DNA of 8,139 nucleotides, from assembly GCA_944387755.1 (NCBI GenBank), contig CALXGC010000016.1, positions 1 to 8,139 of the forward strand. The letters run 5' to 3'. Below, one piece after another: positions 1 through 5,440 of the stretch (position 1 is the stretch's first letter; every line of letters begins with the position of its first letter). The translations under genes and the position numbers were made by a program. The stretch is from an uncultured Oscillospiraceae bacterium. Its GTDB lineage: Bacteria; Bacillota_A; Clostridia; Oscillospirales; Oscillospiraceae. The notes below the pieces were generated by a model. It was not told the DNA's origin, did no database searches, and worked only from the letters and a program-made list of their open reading frames with translations.

Positions 1-605
1 TGTTCAACGCCTGGTCCCAGAGCAACGGCGTGCCCACCTTCGGCTATGACGCCAACGCCGACGCCGTGGCCGCCATCGCCAACGGCTACGGCGGCACCAT
101 CAGCCAGCACGCCGACGTGCAGGCCTATCTGACCCTGCGCGTGCTGCGCAACGCCCTGGACGGCGTGGACATCGACACCGGCATCGGCACCGCCGACGAG
201 GCCGGCAACGTGCTCAGCGAGGACGTGTATGTGTACAACGCCGACGAGCGCTCCTACTACGCCCTGAACGTGGCCGTCACCGAGGAGAACTATGAGGACT
301 TCCTGGACTCCACCGTGACCTATCCCCCCGTGTCCAACCAGCTGGACGCCAGCACCCATCCTGAGAAGAGCGTGTGGCTGAACATCTACAACGCCGCCGA
401 CAACTTCCTGGGTTCCACTTACCAGCCCCTGCTGCAGAACTACGACGACCTGCTGAACCTGAAGGTGGAGTACATCGGCGGCGACGGCCAGACCGAGGCC
501 AACATCACCAACCGCCTGAGCAACCCCAGCGCCTATGACGCCTTCGCCATCAACATGGTGAAGACCGACAACGCCGCCTCCTACACCAGCCTGCTCAGCC
601 AGTAA
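1..605 (+). CDS. mglB: MglB-like galactose/sugar ABC transporter substrate-binding protein, 3' part, with an extra partial domain
   Basis: Partial: the start lies upstream; the first complete codon is at 3 and TAA is at 603-605. The first visible part matches the end of the type 1 periplasmic sugar-binding fold: PTFGYDAN corresponds to E. coli MglB PVFGVDAL, whose Asp236 is a sugar ligand, and GTISQ follows where MglB has GTVLN (ligand Asn256; Gln here, as in ribose-binding protein). The fold appears to end near 315, at ALNVAVTEENYEDFLDST. After a linker, about 369-602 resembles the beginning of the same fold again: VWLNIYNAADNFLGS against VTIYKYDDNFMS, then DAFAINMV against KALAINLV. The protein would be exported and lipid-anchored in a Gram-positive, feeding MglA/MglC. 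Codons are strongly biased to GCC, AAC and CTG, fitting high expression. The family assignment is firm; galactose as ligand is inferred mainly from the neighbours. Confidence 0.85.
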   Translation, partial: FNAWSQSNGVPTFGYDANADAVAAIANGYGGTISQHADVQAYLTLRVLRNALDGVDIDTGIGTADEAGNVLSEDVYVYNADERSYYALNVAVTEENYEDFLDSTVTYPPVSNQLDASTHPEKSVWLNIYNAADNFLGSTYQPLLQNYDDLLNLKVEYIGGDGQTEANITNRLSNPSAYDAFAINMVKTDNAASYTSLLSQ

Positions 606-637
606 TTCAATTCCCGCCTGCGGGCGGCACATGACAT

Positions 638-711
638 GCGATTAGGGAGAAGGAATTCTCCGTTCAGAAGAAACGGCTCTTCGTGCGGCGGAAGGAATTC
701 TCCCTAATCGC
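638..711. repeat. Inverted repeat, 14-bp perfect arms
   Basis: GCGATTAGGGAGAA at 638-651 is the exact reverse complement of TTCTCCCTAATCGC at 698-711, with 46 bases between. The interior holds a 5-bp hairpin (667-671 with 678-682). The left arm can instead pair locally: GGAGAA 646-651 with TTCTCC 656-661 across a GGAA loop of GNRA type. The two pairings exclude each other. It may be an mRNA-processing or attenuation structure, or a small mobile or repetitive palindromic element; the window contains only one copy, so these cannot be separated. Confidence 0.7.
649..703 (+). repeat. 13-base direct repeat inside the inverted repeat
   Basis: GAAGGAATTCTCC occurs at 649-661 and again at 691-703. 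Each copy contains the palindrome GAATTC, and the two copies sit at the inner edges of the 14-bp inverted arms. This gives the element its alternative pairings. Confidence 0.7.
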
Positions 712-730
712 GCTTTAATCCGGAAATCCT

Positions 731-758
731 GGACGGGGCCGGCGCGGCCGCCCCGTCC
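731..758 (+). promoter_or_regulatory. GC-rich hairpin upstream of mglA
   Basis: GGACGGGGC (731-739) pairs perfectly with GCCCCGTCC (750-758) around a 10-base loop; a T-G pair may extend it by one. It ends 13 bases before the mglA ribosome binding site. The following bases are CAATTCAAAA rather than a T-run, so it is more likely a pausing, mRNA-stability or partial attenuation element than an efficient terminator. Confidence 0.5.
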
Positions 759-771
759 GCCAATTCAAAAC

Positions 772-777
772 GGGAGA
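772..777 (+). promoter_or_regulatory. Ribosome binding site of mglA
   Basis: GGGAGA lies 7 bases before the ATG at 785. It supports that start, and the same GGGAGA core recurs before mglC. Confidence 0.6.
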
Positions 778-784
778 AACGAGA

Positions 785-2293
785 ATGGCAGAAACGAAAG
801 ACGACATCGTCCTGTCAATCCGCGGTATGAGCAAATCGTTCGGGCGCAACCGGGTGCTGGATCACATCAACCTGGACGTGAAGCGTGGAACGGTCATGGG
901 ACTGATGGGCGAAAACGGCGCCGGAAAGTCCACCATGATGAAGTGCCTGTTCGGCACCTACCAGAAGGACGAGGGAAAAATTTATTTGAACGGGAAGGAG
1001 ATCAGCTTCTCCGGTCCCAAGGACGCCCTGGAGAACGGGATCGCCATGGTCCACCAGGAGCTTAACCAATGCCTGGAGCGCAACGTCATTGACAACCTGT
1101 TTCTGGGCCGCTACCCCACCAACTCCGTGGGCGTGGTGGACGAGAGCAGCATGAAGAAGAAGGCCTCCGAGCTCTTCCGCAAGCTCGGCATGACCGTCAA
1201 CCTGACCCAGCCCATGCGGAATATGTCGGTCTCCCAGCGGCAGATGTGCGAGATTGCCAAGGCCATCTCCTACAACTCCCAGGTGATCGTCCTGGACGAG
1301 CCCACCTCCTCCCTGACCGTACAGGAGGTGGAGAAGCTCTTTGAGATGATGCGCATGCTCAAGGCCCAGGGCATCTCCCTCATTTACATCTCCCACAAGA
1401 TGGATGAGATCTTCGAGATCTGCGACGAGATCTCCGTCCTCCGGGACGGCAAGCTGGTGATGACCAAGCCCTCCCAGGAGACCAACATGAACGAGCTGAT
1501 CGCCGCCATGGTGGGCCGCTCCCTGGAGAGCCGCTTCCCGCCGGTGGACAACACCCCCGGCGAGCCCATTTTGTCGGTGCAGCACCTGTCCACCAAGTAC
1601 GCCCCCTATCTGAAGGACGTGTCCTTCGACGTGCGGGAGGGCGAGATCTTCGGCCTGTACGGCCTGGTGGGCGCCGGCCGCACCGAGCTGCTGGAGACCA
1701 TCTTCGGCGTGCGCACCCGCGCCGCCGGCCGGGTGTACTTCAAAAACCGGCTGATGAACTTCAGCAGCGCCAGAGAGGCCATTGAGCACGGCTTCGCCCT
1801 CATCACCGAGGAGCGCAAGGCCAACGGCCTGTTTTTGAAATGCGACCTGACCTTCAACACCACCATCGCCAACCTGGAGCAGTACAAGTCCGGCATCTCC
1901 CTGTCCGACCAGAAGATGATCAAGGCCACCAACAAAGAGATTAAAATCATGCACACCAAGTGCATGGGCCCCGACGACATGATCACCAGCCTGTCGGGCG
2001 GCAACCAGCAGAAGGTCATCTTCGGCAAGTGGCTGGAGCGGGAGCCCCAGGTCTTCATGATGGACGAGCCCACCCGCGGCATCGACGTGGGCGCGAAGTA
2101 CGAGATTTACGAGCTGATCATCAGCATGGCCAAGCGGGGCAAGACGGTGATCGTCGTCTCCTCTGAGATGCCGGAAATTCTGGGCATCACCAACCGCATC
2201 GGCGTCATGTCCAACGGGTATCTGTCCGGCATTGTAAACACCAAGGACACCGATCAGGAGGAGCTCCTGCGGCTGAGCGCGAAGTACCTATAA
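785..2293 (+). CDS. mglA: Galactose/methyl-galactoside ABC transporter ATP-binding protein MglA
   Basis: Cytoplasmic ATPase of 502 residues, the usual length for the MglA/RbsA family of fused double ATPases that power sugar import. First domain: Walker A GENGAGKST at 42-50, Q-loop Gln91, signature MSVSQRQM at 147-154, Walker B VIVLDEPTSSL at 167-177, switch His204. Second domain: degenerate Walker A GLVGAGRTE at 293-301 (Lys replaced by Arg), full signature LSGGNQQK at 403-410, Walker B MMDEPTRGID at 425-434, and Ser-Ser in place of the switch His near 459-460. This asymmetry is normal in the family, where only the first site is expected to hydrolyse ATP well. The start ATG 785 has a good ribosome binding site. 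The permease gene follows after 27 bases, and gal genes downstream support galactose or methyl-galactoside as substrate; sequence alone cannot exclude another sugar. Confidence 0.95.
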   Translation: MAETKDDIVLSIRGMSKSFGRNRVLDHINLDVKRGTVMGLMGENGAGKSTMMKCLFGTYQKDEGKIYLNGKEISFSGPKDALENGIAMVHQELNQCLERNVIDNLFLGRYPTNSVGVVDESSMKKKASELFRKLGMTVNLTQPMRNMSVSQRQMCEIAKAISYNSQVIVLDEPTSSLTVQEVEKLFEMMRMLKAQGISLIYISHKMDEIFEICDEISVLRDGKLVMTKPSQETNMNELIAAMVGRSLESRFPPVDNTPGEPILSVQHLSTKYAPYLKDVSFDVREGEIFGLYGLVGAGRTELLETIFGVRTRAAGRVYFKNRLMNFSSAREAIEHGFALITEERKANGLFLKCDLTFNTTIANLEQYKSGISLSDQKMIKATNKEIKIMHTKCMGPDDMITSLSGGNQQKVIFGKWLEREPQVFMMDEPTRGIDVGAKYEIYELIISMAKRGKTVIVVSSEMPEILGITNRIGVMSNGYLSGIVNTKDTDQEELLRLSAKYL

Positions 2294-2306
2294 GAAAATG
2301 GGTAAT

Positions 2307-2315
2307 GGGAGAAAG
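2307..2315 (+). promoter_or_regulatory. Ribosome binding site deciding the mglC start
   Basis: GGGAGAAAG lies 5 bases before the ATG at 2321. An in-frame GTG at 2315 overlaps this site, so it is not a credible start; ATG 2321 is preferred and removes two residues (MH) from the longest possible frame. Confidence 0.65.
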
Positions 2316-2320
2316 TGCAT

Positions 2321-3985
2321 ATGGCAACGGAAAACACAAACCAGAAAATTTTAACGGCTGAGGAGGAGCGCCAGCTCCGCCAGCCCATCGACGAGTATGT
2401 CGGCGGCATCCAGGAGACCATCAACGGCCTGCGCCAGGACGGCACGGACCGGGTGGTCGAGCTTCAGAGCAGCATTGAGAACCTGAAGCGGGACAAGATT
2501 TACACCCAGCAGGAGAAGGAGGCCAAGCTGGCCCAGTACCAGGCGGAGCTGAAGCAGGCCAAGGCGGTGGAGGCCCAGAACAAGGCCGAAATCGACAAGC
2601 TGGTCGGCCAGGCGGTGTCCTATCTGAATGGGCATTTCGGGGCATACTACCAGGCGGTGAAGGACAGCTGCCAGGCGGAGAGGGCCCAGGCCCAGGCGAA
2701 GTACACCGCGGCGGTGGCCCAGCTCAACCAGGACCACCAGGCGGCGGTGGCCAAGCTCCATGACGCCCAGGAGATTAAGGACGAGAAGTACGTCCACAAA
2801 AACCGCCTCTTCGACGCCAAGATGGAGCTGACCCGCGACCTGCAGCAGGTGAAGGACCGGCAGCACGCGGCGATGGAGTACAAGTTCCATCTCATCGACA
2901 TGCTGCGCATGTCCAAGTTCACCTTCGGCGAGACGATGGCCCAGCGGTGGGAGAACTATAAGTACACCTTCAACAAGCGGGACTACCTGCTGCGCAACGG
3001 ACTGTACCTGGCCATCATTGTCATCTTCATCGGCCTTTGTATCGCCACCCCCATCGTCAAGGGTCCAGACACCCAGCTTCTGACGGTGAACAACGTGCTG
3101 AACATCCTTCAGCAGGCCTCCCCCAGAATGTTCCTGGCCCTGGGCGTGGCCGGCCTCATCCTGCTGGCCGGCACCGACCTGTCCATCGGCCGTATGGTGG
3201 GCATGGGCATGACCGCGGCGACCATCGTCATGCACCAGGGCCCCAACACCGGCGGCGTCTTCGGACACATCTTCGACTTCAGCACCCTGCCCATCCTGGT
3301 GCGGGTGGTGCTGGCCCTGGTGGTGTGCATCGTGCTGTGCACGGTCTTTACCACCATCGCCGGCTTCTTCACGGCGAAGTTTAAAATGCACCCCTTCATC
3401 TCCACCATGGCCAACATGCTGGTCATCTTCGGCCTGGTGACGTACTCCACCAAGGGCGTCTCCTTCGGCGCCATCGACCCGGCCATCCGGAAGATGATTA
3501 TCCCCCAGATCGGCGGCTTCCCCACCATCATCCTGTGGGCGGTGGCTGCGGTGATCATCGTGTGGTTTATCTGGAATAAGACCACCTTCGGCAAGAACCT
3601 GTACGCCGTGGGCGGCAACCCGGAGGCGGCCTCCGTGTCCGGTATCTCCGTGTTCTGGGTGCCAGTGGGCGCCTTTGTGCTGGCCGGCATCCTGTACGGC
3701 TTCGGCTCCTGGCTGGAGTGCATCCGCATGACTGGTTCCGGCTCCGCGGCTTACGGCCAGGGCTGGGAGATGGACGCCATCGCGGCCTGCGTGGTGGGCG
3801 GCATCTCCTTCACCGGCGGCATCGGCAAGATCTCCGGCGTGGTGGTGGGCGTGTTCATCTTCACCGCCCTGACCTACTCCCTGACCATCCTGGGCATTGA
3901 CACCAACCTGCAGTTCGTCTTCTCCGGCATCATCATCCTGGTGGCTGTTATGCTGGACTGCCTGAAGTACGTGCAGAAGAAGTAA
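2321..3985 (+). CDS. mglC: MglC-type galactose ABC transporter permease with a long N-terminal coiled-coil extension
   Basis: 554 residues from ATG 2321. From about residue 217 on it is a complete MglC-like permease of about 336 residues, the whole length of E. coli MglC: NNVLNILQQASPRMFLALGVAG, split here by family motifs GTDLSIGR (284-291), WNKTTFGKNLYAVGGNPEAA (418-437), DAIAACVVGGISFTGG (485-500) and a terminal LDCLKYVQKK. About eight to ten hydrophobic membrane segments begin at residue 226. Residues 1 to about 215 are different: charged, rich in Gln, Ala, Lys and Glu, with no signal peptide or membrane segment, strongly helical and coiled-coil-like (about 35-95 and 112-190), including AAVAQL/AAVAKL 11 residues apart. 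MglC is expected to have its N-terminus inside the cell, so the extension should be cytoplasmic. There is no frame break between the parts. The permease identity is firm; the extension has no function I can recognise. Confidence 0.92.
   Translation: MATENTNQKILTAEEERQLRQPIDEYVGGIQETINGLRQDGTDRVVELQSSIENLKRDKIYTQQEKEAKLAQYQAELKQAKAVEAQNKAEIDKLVGQAVSYLNGHFGAYYQAVKDSCQAERAQAQAKYTAAVAQLNQDHQAAVAKLHDAQEIKDEKYVHKNRLFDAKMELTRDLQQVKDRQHAAMEYKFHLIDMLRMSKFTFGETMAQRWENYKYTFNKRDYLLRNGLYLAIIVIFIGLCIATPIVKGPDTQLLTVNNVLNILQQASPRMFLALGVAGLILLAGTDLSIGRMVGMGMTAATIVMHQGPNTGGVFGHIFDFSTLPILVRVVLALVVCIVLCTVFTTIAGFFTAKFKMHPFISTMANMLVIFGLVTYSTKGVSFGAIDPAIRKMIIPQIGGFPTIILWAVAAVIIVWFIWNKTTFGKNLYAVGGNPEAASVSGISVFWVPVGAFVLAGILYGFGSWLECIRMTGSGSAAYGQGWEMDAIAACVVGGISFTGGIGKISGVVVGVFIFTALTYSLTILGIDTNLQFVFSGIIILVAVMLDCLKYVQKK
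2708..2758 (+). repeat. 33-base-period repeat within the mglC extension
   Basis: An 18-base unit at 2708-2725 recurs at 2741-2758 with one difference. In frame it encodes AAVAQL and AAVAKL spaced 11 residues apart, a hendecad spacing compatible with a coiled coil. It may record a small in-frame duplication, though only two units are clear. Confidence 0.5.
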
Positions 3986-4008
3986 GATTTATTCTGGAAA
4001 AACGGAGA

Positions 4009-4058
4009 GCCGCTGCAAAGCAGATATGCAAGTTCCTCTGCTTTGCGGCGGCTTTCTT
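4009..4058 (+). terminator. Terminator-like hairpin after mglC
   Basis: 4009-4024 pairs with 4037-4052: 16 bp with a single G-U pair, around a 12-base loop, followed by TTTCTT at 4053-4058. Weaker pairs could lengthen the stem to 4004/4057. It lies 23 bases after the mglC stop and is the best intrinsic terminator in the window. Because galK follows on the same strand, it probably acts as a partial terminator or stabilises the mgl message, separating mglBAC from galKETM in expression level. Confidence 0.75.
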
Positions 4059-4071
4059 GGGGAAATATAGT
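4043..4071 (+). promoter_or_regulatory. Possible weak promoter for galKETM
   Basis: TTGCGG (4043-4048) and TATAGT (4066-4071) are 17 bases apart, resembling a sigma-A promoter with a poor -35 box. It overlaps the right arm of the terminator, where it could restart transcription into galK. This is pattern matching on two short boxes only. Confidence 0.22.
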
Positions 4072-4103
4072 CCGGAGGGCGCCCCCCAACGCCGCGCTCC
4101 GGA
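4071..4103 (+). repeat. Inverted repeat just upstream of the galK ribosome binding site
   Basis: TCCGGAG (4071-4077) is the reverse complement of CTCCGGA (4097-4103); three further pairs are possible after one mismatch. It ends 3 bases before the galK ribosome binding site. It could be an RNA hairpin affecting translation or an operator-like site; there is no T-run after it. Confidence 0.4.
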
Positions 4104-4106
4104 GCG

Positions 4107-4115
4107 AGGAAGGAG
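4107..4115 (+). promoter_or_regulatory. Strong ribosome binding site of galK
   Basis: AGGAAGGAG lies 6 bases before ATG 4122 and clearly fixes that start; it is stronger than those of mglA and mglC, fitting an independently initiated gene after the terminator-like hairpin. Confidence 0.7.
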
Positions 4116-4121
4116 ATTGCA

Positions 4122-5402
4122 ATGGAGAAACTAAGCGCAGTGCGCCAAATGCTGGAGCGCGGCGCGCTGGACGAGACCCTGTCCCGCCTGCGGGGCGGGG
4201 ACGCCGGCAGAGAGCGGGCCGCGGCGGTGCTGGACGGCTTCCGGCGCGCCTTTGGGGCGGGGGAGGAGACCCCCGTCACCCTCTGTTCCGCCCCCGGCCG
4301 CACAGAGATCTGCGGAAACCATACGGACCACCAGCGCGGACGGGTGCTGGCGGCGTCGGTGAACCTGGACTTCCTGGCCTGCGCCGCCCCCAACGGTACG
4401 GACGTCATCCGCTTCCAGTCGGAGGGCTGGCCCATGGTGGAGGTGAAGCTGGACGGCAGGGGCCCCCGGCCGGAGGAGAACGAGACCACCGCCTCCCTGG
4501 TGCGGGGAATGGCGGAGCTGGCCGCCCAGAAGGGCTGTCCCGTCTCCGGCTTTGACGCCTACGCCGTCTCCGACGTGCTGCCCGGCTCCGGCCTGTCCTC
4601 CTCGGCGGCCTGCGAGGTGCTGCTGGGCGTCATCGTCAACCACCTGTTCTGCGGGGACCGGTTCTCCCCCGTGGAGATCGCCCAGATGGGCCAGGGGGCG
4701 GAGAACGCCTACTTCGGCAAGCCCAGCGGCTTGATGGACCAGATGGCCTCCTCGGTGGGGGGCGCGGTGTCCATTGATTTTGCCGATCCGGCGGCGCCCA
4801 TTGTCCGCTCGGTGCCGGTGGACCTGAACGCCCTGGGCTACGCCCTTTGTATCCTTGATTCCGGGGCCAGCCACGCCGACCTGACGGCGGAGTACGCCGC
4901 CGTTCCCCAGGAGATGGGGGCGGTGGCCGCCTATTTCGGCAAGACCGTCCTGCGGGAGGTGGCGGAGGAGCAGGTGATGGAGAACCTGCCCGCCCTGCGG
5001 AGGGCCGTGGGGGACCGGGCGGTGCTCCGGGCCCTGCACTTCTTTGCCGATGACAGGCGGGTGGAGCAGGAGGCCGGCGCCCTGGAACGGAGGGACATGG
5101 AGGCCTTCCTGAATTTGGTGAAGGAGTCGGGCCGCTCCTCCTGGGAGCTTTTGCAGAACATCACCCCCGCCGGGGCGGTGAAGGAGCAGGCCATGGCGGT
5201 TGCCCTGACCGCGGCGGAGCGGGCTCTTCAGGGCCGGGGCGCCTGCCGGGTCCACGGGGGCGGCTTTGCCGGCACCATTCAGGCCTTTGTGCCCCTGGAC
5301 CTTCTGGACGCCTTCCGGGCCGGAACCGAACGGGCCCTGGGGGCGGGGAGCTGCCACGTGCTGAGTATCCGGCCCGTGGGCGGCACGGTTTTGTGCCCGT
5401 AA
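4122..5402 (+). CDS. galK: Galactokinase (divergent Clostridia-type GHMP kinase)
   Basis: Expected to phosphorylate alpha-D-galactose at C1 with ATP, the first committed Leloir step, in the cytoplasm. It has 426 residues against about 382 in E. coli, the surplus being largely an N-terminal helical stretch of about 50 residues before the sugar-binding motif. Motifs in order: galactokinase signature GRTEICGNHTDHQ (59-71), GHMP phosphate loop PGSGLSSSAA (154-163), catalytic Asp206 in SGLMDQ (202-207), and the third GHMP motif RVHGGGFAG (376-384). The signature is unusual: the common form is GEHTDY, so Glu is replaced by Asn66 and Tyr by His70, although Arg60, His67 and Asp69 are kept. A Tyr259 in AEY fits the galactose-contacting Tyr of classical enzymes. 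The gal neighbours make galactose the likely substrate, but the altered pocket leaves room for a related sugar. Confidence 0.88.
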   Translation: MEKLSAVRQMLERGALDETLSRLRGGDAGRERAAAVLDGFRRAFGAGEETPVTLCSAPGRTEICGNHTDHQRGRVLAASVNLDFLACAAPNGTDVIRFQSEGWPMVEVKLDGRGPRPEENETTASLVRGMAELAAQKGCPVSGFDAYAVSDVLPGSGLSSSAACEVLLGVIVNHLFCGDRFSPVEIAQMGQGAENAYFGKPSGLMDQMASSVGGAVSIDFADPAAPIVRSVPVDLNALGYALCILDSGASHADLTAEYAAVPQEMGAVAAYFGKTVLREVAEEQVMENLPALRRAVGDRAVLRALHFFADDRRVEQEAGALERRDMEAFLNLVKESGRSSWELLQNITPAGAVKEQAMAVALTAAERALQGRGACRVHGGGFAGTIQAFVPLDLLDAFRAGTERALGAGSCHVLSIRPVGGTVLCP

Positions 5403-5423
5403 ACGATATGCTGTAGGATTTGG

Positions 5424-5430
5424 AAAGGAG
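5424..5430 (+). promoter_or_regulatory. Ribosome binding site deciding the galE start
   Basis: AAAGGAG lies 10 bases before ATG 5441. An in-frame TTG at 5420 lies upstream of this site and would add seven residues ahead of the Rossmann strand, so ATG 5441 is the better start. Confidence 0.65.
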
Positions 5431-5440
5431 CGCTTGCTTT

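Larger units (their letters stand above)
606..784 (+). other. mglB-mglA intergenic spacer with several RNA-fold signals
   Basis: No open frame of note. The spacer holds, in order: a small GC hairpin just after the mglB stop (CCGCC 614-618 with GGCGG 623-627, loop TGCG), the inverted repeat 638-711, the GC hairpin 731-758 and the mglA ribosome binding site. None of the hairpins is followed by a T-run, so a classical intrinsic terminator is not visible. Such structured spacers after a binding-protein gene commonly protect the upstream message and lower expression of the ATPase and permease; that role is inferred here. Confidence 0.6.

Noticed and set aside
664..684. Possible CcpA (cre) site in the mglB-mglA spacer
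   Set aside because: AAGAAACGGCTCTT shares only the central CG and AA positions with the cre consensus and misses both outer conserved ends.
731..770. Intrinsic terminator upstream of mglA
   Set aside because: The 9-bp GC stem is strong, but CAATTCAAAA follows it instead of a T-run, so I list it only as a hairpin.
815..1954. Long open frame on the minus strand across mglA
   Set aside because: It is antisense to a clear ATPase gene, His/Gly/Leu/Val-rich with no family motifs, as expected from the complement of GC-rich codons. Similar minus-strand frames over mglC (2351-3391), galK (4131-5357), galE (5279-6415) and galT are rejected for the same reason.
1223..2060. Non-canonical signature in the first MglA domain and broken Walker A in the second
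   Set aside because: SVSQ in place of SGGQ and GAGRTE in place of GKST are normal for the MglA/RbsA double ATPases, so this is not decay.
2315..2320. GTG at 2315 as the mglC start
   Set aside because: It overlaps the GGGAGAAAG ribosome binding site and leaves no usable spacing; ATG 2321 is better placed.
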